Positions 1 through 7,653 of a stretch of DNA of 13,626 nt are shown piece by piece. Under the pieces are notes generated by a model. That model was not told where the DNA came from and ran no database searches. It saw only the letters and a list, made by a program, of their open reading frames with translations. The translations under genes and the position numbers were made by a program. Source of the stretch: Paraclostridium ghonii (GTDB lineage: Bacteria > Bacillota > Clostridia > Peptostreptococcales > Peptostreptococcaceae); contig NZ_JAKEDR010000088.1 in the NCBI RefSeq assembly GCF_023653455.1, positions 1 through 13,626 on the forward strand. Reading direction: 5' to 3'. Position 1 is the stretch's first letter, and every line of letters starts with the position of its first letter.

Positions 1-42
1 TATTATAAGTGCCATAATTAATACTTTCAATTCTTTTTTCAT
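1..42 (-). CDS. possible 5' end of a secreted or membrane protein (partial)
   Basis: Reading leftwards from an ATG at 42, 14 codons run to the window edge and give MKKELKVLIMALII. This is a positively charged start followed by a hydrophobic run, as in a signal peptide or lipoprotein leader. An in-frame TAA lies two codons before the ATG, so this is the earliest possible start in that frame. No Shine-Dalgarno sequence precedes it, which lowers confidence. It lies downstream of the 39-aa gene on the same strand. It could be noise. Confidence 0.2.
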   Translation of the reverse strand, partial: MKKELKVLIMALII

Positions 43-78
43 ATTTTAATATTAAGTGCCAATTTAAAAAGAAACATT

Positions 79-198
79 TTATAAAAACTTTTCTATTATA
101 ACTTTAACCAAGTCTAAGACACTTGCTAATAGAATTAACTGTGCAGTTATTAATTGAATATTAATTTTATTTTTTTGTTTCTTTTTATTATTAGGCAT
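79..198 (-). CDS. 39-aa basic/hydrophobic peptide
   Basis: An ATG at 198 opens 39 codons ending in TAA at 79-81. An AAGGGTG Shine-Dalgarno-like stretch ends 7 nt before the ATG. The first twelve residues are rich in Lys and Asn (MPNNKKKQKNK). The rest is one hydrophobic, probably helical stretch (INIQLITAQLILLASVLDLV, then KVIIEKFL) that could be a single membrane helix or an amphipathic helix. It has no cysteine. I do not recognise the family. It follows pmbA/tldE on the same strand after 118 bp, behind a weak candidate terminator, so it may be transcribed separately or by read-through. The ribosome-binding site and biased composition support a real gene; its role is unknown. Confidence 0.55.
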   Translation of the reverse strand: MPNNKKKQKNKINIQLITAQLILLASVLDLVKVIIEKFL

Positions 199-262
199 CC
201 TTTCACACCCTTTTTATTATAAATATGCATAAGCTAAGTTATTTATTACTTAAATTTTAAAA

Positions 263-285
263 ATGTAATTATTTTTTTGTTACAT
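263..285 (-). terminator. weak candidate terminator after pmbA/tldE
   Basis: On the minus strand, ATGTAA and TTACAT arms (280-285 and 263-268) flank an A-rich 11-nt loop. A TTTTT run follows about 30 nt after the pmbA stop. The stem is only 6 bp and AT-rich, so termination would be inefficient. Confidence 0.35.
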
Positions 286-316
286 ATTCTTTCATAATAA
301 GGCATATATTTTTATA

Positions 317-1660
317 TTATTCACCTGCTATAGATAGCGATTTTACTATAATAGATGGTGAACCAATATTACTAAGTGGGAATATTAAATCATCACCTAT
401 ATTTTCAATATTTTTAATCACTTCAAAAAAATTCCCAGCAACTGTTATCTGTTCAATAGGGTACGATTTTTTTCCTTCTGTTATACAATATCCTTTTGCA
501 GCCAAAGAAAAATCCCCTGTAACTGAATTTGCACCTGAATGAAGTCCTGCAAAATCCGTTACGATTATCCCTTCATTTACCTCTTTTACAAGGCTTTCAA
601 AACTTACGTTTCCTTTTTCTATATAAAAGTTTGTTGGATCCACACTTACTACTGATGAGTAAGATGATTTAAATCCATTTCCGGTAGTTTTAGTTTTTGC
701 TTTATGCGCAGTCTTTAAATTATGAAGTAAAGTATTTAACTTTCCATCTTTAACTATATCCTTTTTGTAAGTTGCAACACCTTCATCATCAAATGATGCT
801 GATGATAAACCATGCTCTAGCAAAGGATTATCTACTATTGTAACTATATTGGAAGCTATAGTACTTCCTTCTTTTCCTTTAAGTAACGACATTCCTCTTT
901 GAGCACTTTCTGCACTAAATACATCACTAAATGTTTCAAGCAGCGAAGACATAGCTTCATTGTTTATTATAGTTTTATAATTTCCTGACTCTATAGATTT
1001 AGCTCCTATTTTGGAAAATGCTTCATTTACTGCATCTATTGCAATTTTCTTAGTATCTATGTCTTTTATATCCTCTACTATCTGATATCCCATTCCATCT
1101 TGTTTTTGATTATTGACTTCTATTACCGGCATTACATACGCCATAAGTAAGTTACTTTTATTATTTAAGTTAAGATTTTTTGTATTACTAATCAAACTTC
1201 TTGATGAACTATATGATACTTTACACCCACTTAAATTAACAACCTTATCACTATATTCTTTAGTTTGCTTTTCTAAGTCTATAGCTATTTCAATTAATTT
1301 AGCAGGATCTATATTTTCTAATTCTTCTGAATAAGTTTTAACTTCACTATAACTTTCATCGCCTTTATATATAAATTGCACATCTGTGTTTTCTATAGAT
1401 AGAGCTCCTTCTTTAGCATTTTTTATTAACATATCTATAGCTTCTTCATCTAATATTTCAGTGTAAGAATATCCCATCTTATCATTTATTAGCCCTCTAA
1501 AAGAAAGCCCTATATACTTATCTATATTATATTTTTCTAATTCAAAATCATAAACAGATATACTTATATTTTCTCCGTCCGTATAATAGACTTCACAGTC
1601 TGTAAATCCTTCTTTTATAGCTTTTTCAAATAATCTATCTTTAAACACTTTAAACTCCAT
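317..1660 (-). CDS. pmbA: TldE/PmbA-type subunit of the TldD/TldE metalloprotease
   Basis: A 447-aa protein of the PmbA/TldE half of the modulator-of-DNA-gyrase (U62) family, close to the usual family length. It lacks the HExxxH zinc motif present in its upstream partner, as expected for the non-catalytic subunit. Family features include the central GLSSASFDDEGVAT segment (about residues 285-298) and a C-terminal beta-rich half with HSGANSVTGDFSLAAKGY. In E. coli, TldD and TldE form a heterodimeric protease that removes the microcin B17 leader and degrades unfolded peptides; the same complex is inferred here. The ATG lies 2 nt after the tldD stop. Its ribosome-binding site (GGAGG) is inside the last tldD codons, indicating translational coupling. 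The natural substrate in this organism is unknown. Confidence 0.9.
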   Translation of the reverse strand: MEFKVFKDRLFEKAIKEGFTDCEVYYTDGENISISVYDFELEKYNIDKYIGLSFRGLINDKMGYSYTEILDEEAIDMLIKNAKEGALSIENTDVQFIYKGDESYSEVKTYSEELENIDPAKLIEIAIDLEKQTKEYSDKVVNLSGCKVSYSSSRSLISNTKNLNLNNKSNLLMAYVMPVIEVNNQKQDGMGYQIVEDIKDIDTKKIAIDAVNEAFSKIGAKSIESGNYKTIINNEAMSSLLETFSDVFSAESAQRGMSLLKGKEGSTIASNIVTIVDNPLLEHGLSSASFDDEGVATYKKDIVKDGKLNTLLHNLKTAHKAKTKTTGNGFKSSYSSVVSVDPTNFYIEKGNVSFESLVKEVNEGIIVTDFAGLHSGANSVTGDFSLAAKGYCITEGKKSYPIEQITVAGNFFEVIKNIENIGDDLIFPLSNIGSPSIIVKSLSIAGE

Positions 1661-1662
1661 AA

Positions 1663-3054
1663 TTATTCCTCCGATCTCCCACCTACAGTAATTTCTTTAA
1701 CTCTTATCATAGGCTGACCTACATTTGTTGGGATACTTCCTGAAGATGAGCCACACATACCTTGAGCTTGTTTTAAGTTATCAGCAACCATATCTATATT
1801 CATAAGAACTTCACTACCTTTTCCAATCAAACTAGCTCCTCTTACTGGCTCTTTAATTTCTCCATTTTTAACAAGATAACCTTCTGCTACCGCAAAATTA
1901 AATTCTCCTGTAACTGGGTTTACAGATCCTCCACCCATTTTTTTAGCATAAAGTCCATTATCTATTGATTTTATTATATCAACTTCTTTATCTTCTCCAG
2001 CTGCTATGTATGTGTTTGTCATTCTTGAAGTTGGTGCATATTTATAACTTTGTCTTCTAGAACTTCCTGTAGCTTCCATATTCATTCTTCGTCCATTTAA
2101 CTTATCTATCATATATGACTTTAATATACCATCTTTTATTAATGTATTTCTTTGAGTTAAGTTACCTTCATCATCTACATTACTAGATCCCCAATGATTA
2201 GCTAATGTTCCATCATCAATTGCAGTAACTTTTGTAGATGCAATTTGTTGCCCTAATTTCCCAGAAAATACAGAGTTTCCTTTTGCTACTGATGTTGCTT
2301 CTAGTGAATGACCACATGCTTCATGGAATATTACGCCTCCAAATCCATTGTCTATAGCAACAGTCATCTTTCCTGCAGGGCAGTTTTTAGCATGTAACAT
2401 AGTATACGCTGTTCTAGCTGCTTCCTTACCGTAGTACTCAGGATTTACTTCTTCAAACATTTCAAATCCCATAGCTCTTCCTGGCCCTTCAAACCCCGTT
2501 TGATTTTCATTACCCTTTGAAGCAATTGCACTTATCCCAAGTCTTGTTCTTATACGTCTATCTTCTACATATATACCTTCAGTGTTAGCTACTAGTATTT
2601 TTTGATCTTTATCCGTATAATTTACATTAACTTGAGAAATATCACTACTATAATCTTTTGCGCTTTTATATGCTTCTTTCATTACCTTTATTTTATCTTT
2701 ATAATCTACTGAACTTGGATATAATTTTATAGGATGCATATCTTTATATTTTATACTATTGTTTAATACTATAGTTTTTTCTTCATTCAGGCTTCCTAAA
2801 GCTAGTGCTGCCTTATAAGCCGTATCTAGTAACGAAGAAATAGAGTTATCGTTAGTATATGCATAAACACTTTTAAAGCCTTTAAATATTCTTATTCCTA
2901 TTCCGTAAGTTCTTCCTCCAAGTGCATTTTCTACCTTGCTATCTATTATTCCTATTAAATTGCTTATTGTATCTTCTTCAAATATTTCTGCAAAATCTCC
3001 ACCTGTTATCAAACACTTTGATAATACTTTAGAGGCTACTTCTTGTGAAATCAT
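1663..3054 (-). CDS. tldD: TldD catalytic subunit, zinc metalloprotease
   Basis: A 463-aa protein matching TldD. The zinc-protease motif HEACGH is at residues 244-249 (His244, Glu245, His249). A cysteine near the C-terminus (Cys434, in GMCGSSSGSIPTN) sits where the family supplies the third zinc ligand. Other family-typical stretches are NHWGSSNVDDEGNLTQRN and the glycine-rich GGGSVNPVTGEFNFAVAEGY. TldD joins TldE to make a cytoplasmic peptidase with the active site in a closed chamber that admits extended peptides. The ATG at 3054 follows GGGAGGAATAAT, a strong ribosome-binding site. The 150 bp upstream, back to the chemoreceptor terminator, must hold its promoter, but I could not pick a convincing one. 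It is first in a two-gene operon with pmbA. Confidence 0.93.
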   Translation of the reverse strand: MISQEVASKVLSKCLITGGDFAEIFEEDTISNLIGIIDSKVENALGGRTYGIGIRIFKGFKSVYAYTNDNSISSLLDTAYKAALALGSLNEEKTIVLNNSIKYKDMHPIKLYPSSVDYKDKIKVMKEAYKSAKDYSSDISQVNVNYTDKDQKILVANTEGIYVEDRRIRTRLGISAIASKGNENQTGFEGPGRAMGFEMFEEVNPEYYGKEAARTAYTMLHAKNCPAGKMTVAIDNGFGGVIFHEACGHSLEATSVAKGNSVFSGKLGQQIASTKVTAIDDGTLANHWGSSNVDDEGNLTQRNTLIKDGILKSYMIDKLNGRRMNMEATGSSRRQSYKYAPTSRMTNTYIAAGEDKEVDIIKSIDNGLYAKKMGGGSVNPVTGEFNFAVAEGYLVKNGEIKEPVRGASLIGKGSEVLMNIDMVADNLKQAQGMCGSSSGSIPTNVGQPMIRVKEITVGGRSEE

Positions 3055-3203
3055 ATTATTCCTCCCATTTTTTTACTATTAATTTAATAATATCATAATT
3101 TCAATATAATCTAAATTAATTATAAAATTTATATATAAAATATATACGTTTAATGATGAGTGTGCCTATTTCATGATATTTAATCTAATTAATATTTAAA
3201 TTT

Positions 3204-3229
3204 AAAAAAGGAAAGCTATATGCTTTCCT
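3204..3229 (-). terminator. intrinsic terminator of the chemoreceptor gene
   Basis: On the minus strand a perfect GGAAAGC / GCTTTCC stem (arms 3222-3228 and 3210-3216, 5-nt loop) is followed by TTTTTT. It starts about 29 nt after the chemoreceptor stop and separates that gene from tldD. Confidence 0.85.
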
Positions 3230-3257
3230 CATTTTAATAATAAATATGCTTATCCTT

Positions 3258-5003
3258 TTAGTCTTCATTCGTTGCAAAATAATCTTGTGAGTCATTATTG
3301 AAATTTATTGATGTGTGATTTTTCATATTATCTTTTAACTTAAAGTTTTCAATAAGTGATTTAAGCATTTGAGCTTGTCCACTTAATTCTTCACTAGCTG
3401 CTGCACTTTCTTCTGATGTTGCTGAATTTGTCTGTACTACTGCAGAAATTTGCTCTACACCTAACGTAACTTGAGATATAGAACTTGCTTGTTCTTCAGA
3501 TTCTTTTGCTATTTCATCAACTATTTTTATTGTTTGATTTGTAGTTTCGATAATTTTTTGTAATGAATCTGCTGTATGATTTACAATTTCAGTTCCATTG
3601 CCTACTGCTTTTATTGAATTTTCTATAAGTGTAGCTGTATTTTTAGCAGCTTCTGCTGATTTTGCAGCTAAGTTTCTTACCTCATCTGCTACTACTGCAA
3701 ATCCTTTACCAGCACTCCCAGCTCTTGCTGCTTCTACAGCTGCATTTAATGCTAATATATTTGTTTGAAACGCTATATCATCTATTGTTTTTATTATTCT
3801 TCCTATTTCATTTGATGTAAATGATATTTCATCCATTGCTTTTACCATTTGTTTCATTTGTTCATTTCCATCTTTGACTTCACGTCCTGCACTTAATGAT
3901 AAATTATTTGCTTGTTGTGCATTATTTGCAGTATTTTTTATTTTATCAGATATGTCTATTATAGTCGCAGATAACTCTTGTATTGCGCTTGCTTGCTCTG
4001 TTGCTCCTTGTGATAACATTTGTGATCCACTTGCTACTTGATGCGATGCAGCCCCTACCTCTTCTGAAGCTACATTTATCTGTGACATTGTTTCACTTAA
4101 GTCTTTTGTTATTCTAATAACTGAATTTTCAATGTTTTTGAATACACCTATATACTCTATGCTCGTTTCTACATCAAAGTTTCCAGATGCTACTTCTCCT
4201 AAAACATTTACCGTATCATGTATAACCTCATTAATCTTATCGCTCATTTTACACATACGTTTTGATAAGCTTCCTAACTCATCATCTGAATCATAATCAA
4301 TTTTAATATCAAAATTACCTTCAGCCATTTTATTTGCAGCATTTTCTATTTCTTTAATCGGCTTTCTTAGACCTTTTGTTATATAAATACATATAACTAT
4401 ACCTGTACCTATACTAATCACACTCAATGTTAAAGAAATAACCCATGATTTTAAAACTGTTGATTTTACACTACCATCAAATTCAACCCCTGTTGATTCT
4501 GCATTTTCATAAATATTATTTGCATATTTCATACATTTATCATATGTTTGATAGTAATCTAGACTTTCATTTATTACTAAATCTTTAGCTGACTTAAAAT
4601 CTTTTTTATCTATAAATTCATATGCTTTTTCATATTCTTGTTTTAACTGGGCTACAGAATTTTTAAGATCATTAACTAATTGTTTATTGGTAGATGAATC
4701 TTGACTAAGTAGATTTATTCTTTTATCAAGACTTTTAAAATTATCTTCTATTGTGTTTTTATAACTTAATTCTGTAGGATCTTCTGCAAGAAGTGCATAA
4801 GCAAGATTTTGATCTATAGAAGTTAAATCTCTACGAACTCCTATAGATTGATTAGTTAGCTGATAAGGTCCTGTAAACATATCATGACTCAAATTCCCTG
4901 CTTTTTTCAAATTATATAGTGAGTTACCATTGGCAATTACTGTAATTAGCAATAAAATAAAAAAACATAACCCTAACCTTTTTCCTATTCTCATATTTTT
5001 CAT
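3258..5003 (-). CDS. methyl-accepting chemotaxis protein
   Basis: A 581-aa transmembrane chemoreceptor. In order: a short cytoplasmic start; TM1 (about residues 10-26, [13 protein letters not shown]); an extracytoplasmic helical sensor region (about 28-180, four-helix-bundle type, without a visible ligand motif); TM2 (about 187-208); HAMP (about 209-262); a HAMP-like linker; and a cytoplasmic signalling domain (about 305-555). The signalling tip carries the hallmark [20 protein letters not shown] (about 407-426). The acidic tail lacks the NWETF-type CheR/CheB tether. It should signal to CheA/CheW to bias motility or another output. The start is chosen at the ATG at 5003: an AGGGGATG Shine-Dalgarno ends 7 nt upstream, whereas the in-frame ATG at 5021 has no site before it. 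It is a single-gene unit with its own terminator. The ligand is unknown. Confidence 0.93.
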   Translation of the reverse strand: MKNMRIGKRLGLCFFILLLITVIANGNSLYNLKKAGNLSHDMFTGPYQLTNQSIGVRRDLTSIDQNLAYALLAEDPTELSYKNTIEDNFKSLDKRINLLSQDSSTNKQLVNDLKNSVAQLKQEYEKAYEFIDKKDFKSAKDLVINESLDYYQTYDKCMKYANNIYENAESTGVEFDGSVKSTVLKSWVISLTLSVISIGTGIVICIYITKGLRKPIKEIENAANKMAEGNFDIKIDYDSDDELGSLSKRMCKMSDKINEVIHDTVNVLGEVASGNFDVETSIEYIGVFKNIENSVIRITKDLSETMSQINVASEEVGAASHQVASGSQMLSQGATEQASAIQELSATIIDISDKIKNTANNAQQANNLSLSAGREVKDGNEQMKQMVKAMDEISFTSNEIGRIIKTIDDIAFQTNILALNAAVEAARAGSAGKGFAVVADEVRNLAAKSAEAAKNTATLIENSIKAVGNGTEIVNHTADSLQKIIETTNQTIKIVDEIAKESEEQASSISQVTLGVEQISAVVQTNSATSEESAAASEELSGQAQMLKSLIENFKLKDNMKNHTSINFNNDSQDYFATNED

Positions 5004-5030
5004 ATAAATACATCCCCTCATTTTCTTGCG

Positions 5031-5053
5031 ATTTATACTTCATATTTATACTT
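5031..5053. repeat. 10-bp direct repeat in the chemoreceptor leader
   Basis: ATTTATACTT occurs at 5031-5040 and again at 5044-5053, with CAT between them. The related TTTATACTTTAT also occurs at 5242-5253. The pair ends about 12 bp upstream of the Shine-Dalgarno. It could be a regulator site or a chance result of AT-rich sequence. Confidence 0.4.
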
Positions 5054-5268
5054 TATTATGTAATTTTGAATTTAAATATTAAATGTAACCCCCTAGCATT
5101 AATAATAATTGTAATATCTAACTATTTTTTAAAATTCAAATTTGTGTTCACATAATTTCGTATTATGAAATATTCACTAAATGTTTAATATCCATTTAAA
5201 TTTTTCTTTTCTTTTATTTATACGTATAAACAACTTATAACTTTATACTTTATGAACATATTATTTAA

Positions 5269-5302
5269 TTTATATATATTTATATATATTTATATATATA
5301 AA
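5269..5302. repeat. TA-rich microrepeat
   Basis: About three imperfect copies of the 10-mer TATATATATT in tandem. This is low-complexity sequence typical of clostridial intergenic DNA; a 10-bp period would favour DNA curvature. Confidence 0.6.
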
Positions 5303-5337
5303 TTGTAAATTTATTAAGATTTAAATTTTCTAAAAAT

Positions 5338-5371
5338 AAAAAAATTACTAGTATATACTAGTAATTTTTTT
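5338..5371 (-). terminator. terminator overlapping the 3' end of the zinc-ribbon gene
   Basis: A perfect 34-bp palindrome centred on TATATA with ACTAGT arms, flanked by A and T tracts, so it can act on either strand. The stop codon (TAG) and the last codons of the HTH/zinc-ribbon gene lie inside the right arm. It would end the oxidoreductase-ogt-zinc-ribbon transcript. Confidence 0.75.
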
Positions 5372-5738
5372 TATAAAATCCAGCTTCCTTTGCACTCATA
5401 ACTTTATTACTCAAGCACAATGGACAAGCTATTTTTTCTTCATATCCATTAACTTTATATATAGTCCCACAAACTGCGCATCTAAATGTAAAATATAACG
5501 TGTCCTCTTCTAAACTATTTTCTTCTATAACTATTTTTATACAGTTATTATAATATATTTCTTTAGCAATCTTATACCTTGCATTATTTAATATATTTTC
5601 AAACTCATCCATCTTTAAATTCATTTTTTTAGCACATAGTTTTGGCTTCAATTCTTCTATATCCCTAAGTTTTATTGCTTCTATTTCTTTTTTGCTAAGT
5701 TTAAGCTCCATAGTACAAATGTCTTTGTCACTTTCCAT
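5358..5738 (-). CDS. DUF134/UPF0251-like HTH protein with C-terminal zinc ribbon
   Basis: A 126-aa protein. Residues about 13-60 (KLSKKEIEAIKLRDIEELKP, then CAKKMNLKMDEFENILNNAR and YKIAKEI) follow the pattern of the UPF0251/DUF134 sigma-region-4-like helix-turn-helix (EAxRLxDxEGLxxxEAAxxM...FxxxLxxARxKIA), though the turn is divergent. Residues about 87-108 form a zinc ribbon of type CX2C-X14-CX2C (CAVC and CPLC). DNA binding and metal binding are inferred; the role is unknown. The start at 5738 is preferred because an AGGGGATG Shine-Dalgarno lies 9 nt upstream. The in-frame ATG at 5750 is part of that site. It lies 87 bp below ogt with no terminator between, so it is probably the last gene of that operon. 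Confidence 0.75.
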   Translation of the reverse strand: MESDKDICTMELKLSKKEIEAIKLRDIEELKPKLCAKKMNLKMDEFENILNNARYKIAKEIYYNNCIKIVIEENSLEEDTLYFTFRCAVCGTIYKVNGYEEKIACPLCLSNKVMSAKEAGFYKKNY

Positions 5739-5825
5739 AATGATTTTCATCCCCTATAAAAATTTTAATTTAGCAAATATACTTTATAATATGTATATTC
5801 TTGCAATGAGGTGATTGATGGAGAC

Positions 5826-6293
5826 TTAACCATTTATTTTATTCTCATGATTTATTAGCCATTTCTTTTTTTCAATTCCACCTGCATATCCTACTAAGCT
5901 ATTATTGGAACCTATTACTCTATGACAAGGTATTACTATCCAAATTTGATTTTTATTATTTGCATTTCCAACTGCTCTAGATGCATTTTGATTTCCAATT
6001 CTAATAGCTAACTCTTTATATGATATAGTTTGACCATAAGGTACTTTTACAAGTTCTTTATACACTTTATTTTGAAAATCAGTTCCATTTATCCTAATAT
6101 TTAAATCAAATTCTTTTCTATCACCTTTAAAGTATTCATCTATTTGTTTTATAACTTTGTTTACATATTCATTTTCATTTAAATAAGATTTTTTATCATC
6201 TATAAATTTGACTCCTATTAATTCATCTTTATCTACCACTATTTCTAACATTCCAATAGGTGATTCATAGTATCCATAATTTAAATTTTGCAT
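5826..6293 (-). CDS. ogt: methylated-DNA--protein-cysteine S-methyltransferase (O6-alkylguanine repair)
   Basis: A 155-aa single-domain alkyltransferase of normal length. The active-site motif IPCHRVIG has its acceptor cysteine at residue 123. The helix with the arginine finger (ASRAVGNANNKN, Arg106) and the HTH segment VPYGQTISYKELA are present. The protein transfers an alkyl group from O6-alkylguanine (or O4-alkylthymine) to its own cysteine and is consumed in doing so. A GGGGGT ribosome-binding site sits 5 nt before the ATG. The gene starts 17 bp after the FAD oxidoreductase stop, so the two are almost certainly co-transcribed. The residues before the active site (NKNQIWIV) differ from the more common NPNPI pattern but keep the fold. 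Confidence 0.93.
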   Translation of the reverse strand: MQNLNYGYYESPIGMLEIVVDKDELIGVKFIDDKKSYLNENEYVNKVIKQIDEYFKGDRKEFDLNIRINGTDFQNKVYKELVKVPYGQTISYKELAIRIGNQNASRAVGNANNKNQIWIVIPCHRVIGSNNSLVGYAGGIEKKKWLINHENKING

Positions 6294-6310
6294 TTTATAC
6301 CCCCGTGATT

Positions 6311-7522
6311 TTAATTATCGAACCTATCTACTTTAAACAATCTCATATCTTCATCTACCTCATTATTATACAACTTATTTAACATAATTCCACCAAGAAT
6401 TGCAAACAATATTCCATTTGCTCCATATCCTAAACAATACCATAAATTTTTATGATTAGTATCTGGCCCTATAAACCCTAAATTATCTTTAGTTGATGCA
6501 AAACATCCGCAATACTTGTATTCAATATCAATATCATCTATATTACTAAACATAGCTTTAAGTCTTTGTTCTAATATTTCATATTTCTCTTTTGACAATG
6601 CTTCGTCATTAATATATTTAAAGTCTACATCTTCTCCTCCTATAATTATTCTATTATCAACAGTTGTTCTTAAATAATTATACGGATCACAATTATCCCT
6701 TATTAATATATTATTTTTCCACCCATTTATAGTTTTTAATTGTTTTGTAGCTATATTAAATGTATTATATTTAGTTGAAAAGTTTCTTTTAGTAAATAGA
6801 CTTGTATTATATCCTGTTGCTACAATTATTTTCTTTGCTTTTATCTTATACCCGTAGCAAGTTTCTACTTCTACTCCATCATTCATATAATTTATACTCT
6901 TTGCCTCTGTATTTTCATATACACTTAACCCATATTTCTCGCTTACTTCTAATAATTGATGTGTAAATTTATATGGATCTATTTCAGCTCCTCCATTTTT
7001 AGAGATTATCCCTGCTTTTAAATCAAATGGATATGGATTTTCTTTTTCATCTAAATATTTAACATCAAATCCATTTTCTTTTCGTTGTTTAAATTCTTCG
7101 TAAATAGCTTTTTTCTCAGAAGTCTTAGATGTATATAAAAGTGTATCCCTTTTTATATAATCACACTCATTACCATATTCATTTATAAACATTTCTATTT
7201 CATCTAATGCTTTTAACCCTAATTTATAAGCTTTTATTGCATCTGTTAAAACTAAAGCTTCCCTAAGTTCAGATAAATTATCATCTAGTTCGTATTGTAG
7301 CAAAGATGTTGTAACACTTGTACTTAAGTGTGCTATTCTACCTTTTTCTATTAATACTGTGCCTACATCATTTTTAGCTAAATAATATGCGCATATAGCT
7401 CCAGTTACACCACCACCAACTACTAATACATCTGTTTCTATATCTTTAGTTAAATATTCATATTGCTTATTTGTATTATTTATATTCGTAAATATAGGCT
7501 TACCTTTTACATATTCTTGCAT
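6311..7522 (-). CDS. FAD-dependent oxidoreductase, DAO (glycine/D-amino-acid oxidase) family
   Basis: A 403-aa protein. An N-terminal Rossmann dinucleotide-binding motif (VLVVGGGVTGAICAYYLAK, residues 32-50) is followed by the acidic ribose-binding end (LIEKG). A second FAD-contacting strand (KKIIVATGYNT) and a C-terminal GFIGPDTNHKNLWYCLGYGA segment are typical of DAO-type amine and amino-acid oxidoreductases. The C-terminal Rieske domain found in some longer relatives is absent. The substrate cannot be read from sequence; secondary or N-methylated amines or amino acids are the usual range for the family. The ATG follows an AGGAGTG ribosome-binding site. It is first in an apparent operon with ogt and the zinc-ribbon gene. 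The protein is probably soluble, without a signal peptide. Confidence 0.88.
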   Translation of the reverse strand: MQEYVKGKPIFTNINNTNKQYEYLTKDIETDVLVVGGGVTGAICAYYLAKNDVGTVLIEKGRIAHLSTSVTTSLLQYELDDNLSELREALVLTDAIKAYKLGLKALDEIEMFINEYGNECDYIKRDTLLYTSKTSEKKAIYEEFKQRKENGFDVKYLDEKENPYPFDLKAGIISKNGGAEIDPYKFTHQLLEVSEKYGLSVYENTEAKSINYMNDGVEVETCYGYKIKAKKIIVATGYNTSLFTKRNFSTKYNTFNIATKQLKTINGWKNNILIRDNCDPYNYLRTTVDNRIIIGGEDVDFKYINDEALSKEKYEILEQRLKAMFSNIDDIDIEYKYCGCFASTKDNLGFIGPDTNHKNLWYCLGYGANGILFAILGGIMLNKLYNNEVDEDMRLFKVDRFDN

Positions 7523-7562
7523 GATTTCACTCCTAATTTTTAATTATTAACTTATTTTAACC

Positions 7563-7576
7563 TTAACTATAGTTAA
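7563..7576. promoter_or_regulatory. 14-bp perfect palindrome upstream of the oxidoreductase operon
   Basis: TTAACTATAGTTAA is fully self-complementary and lies 41-54 bp upstream of the oxidoreductase ATG, between the preceding terminator and the gene. It is a candidate operator, but short AT-rich palindromes also arise by chance. Confidence 0.3.
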
Positions 7577-7583
7577 TAATTCT

Positions 7584-7642
7584 AAAAAAATAAGCTATTT
7601 CAACATAAATAGAATTTTCTATAAGTTGAAACAGCTTATTTT
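7584..7642 (-). terminator. intrinsic terminator of the methyltransferase-ECF operon
   Basis: On the minus strand an 18-bp stem (arms 7625-7642 and 7587-7604, one G-U pair) encloses a 20-nt loop that can itself fold through TAGAA/TTCTA. A TTTTTTT run follows. It starts 11 bp after the ECF gene stop. The single imperfect position pairs as G-U only in the minus-strand transcript, which supports that direction. Confidence 0.85.
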
Positions 7643-7653
7643 CCCAATTAATT

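Larger units (their letters stand above)
5004..5337. other. AT-rich intergenic region upstream of the chemoreceptor gene
   Basis: About 330 bp without a credible gene. It holds the chemoreceptor ribosome-binding site (5012-5019), a spaced 10-bp direct repeat (5031-5053), a CCCCCT-containing stretch near 5090 and a TA-rich microrepeat near 5270-5302. No riboswitch aptamer, RNA gene or convincing sigma-A or flagellar-type promoter was recognised, although the chemoreceptor promoter should lie here. Confidence 0.5.

Noticed and set aside
6..61. 9-bp direct repeat TAAGTGCCA at 6-14 and 53-61
   Set aside because: Two short copies in AT-rich DNA with no further structure; probably chance.
1113..1334. 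Plus-strand ORFs inside genes (here, and at 9142-9456, 11064-11309 and 11655-11855)
   Set aside because: They are antisense to well-supported minus-strand genes, and their composition is what the reverse complement of those genes gives.
5004..5337. c-di-GMP riboswitch upstream of the chemoreceptor gene
   Set aside because: Such riboswitches occur upstream of clostridial motility genes, but no conserved aptamer sequence (for example GCACAGGGCAAACC-like) is present on the minus strand.
5782..5830. Plus-strand GAGGTG-ATTG-ATG start signal in the gap below ogt
   Set aside because: The reading frame is only three codons (Met-Glu-Thr-stop), so it is not a gene.
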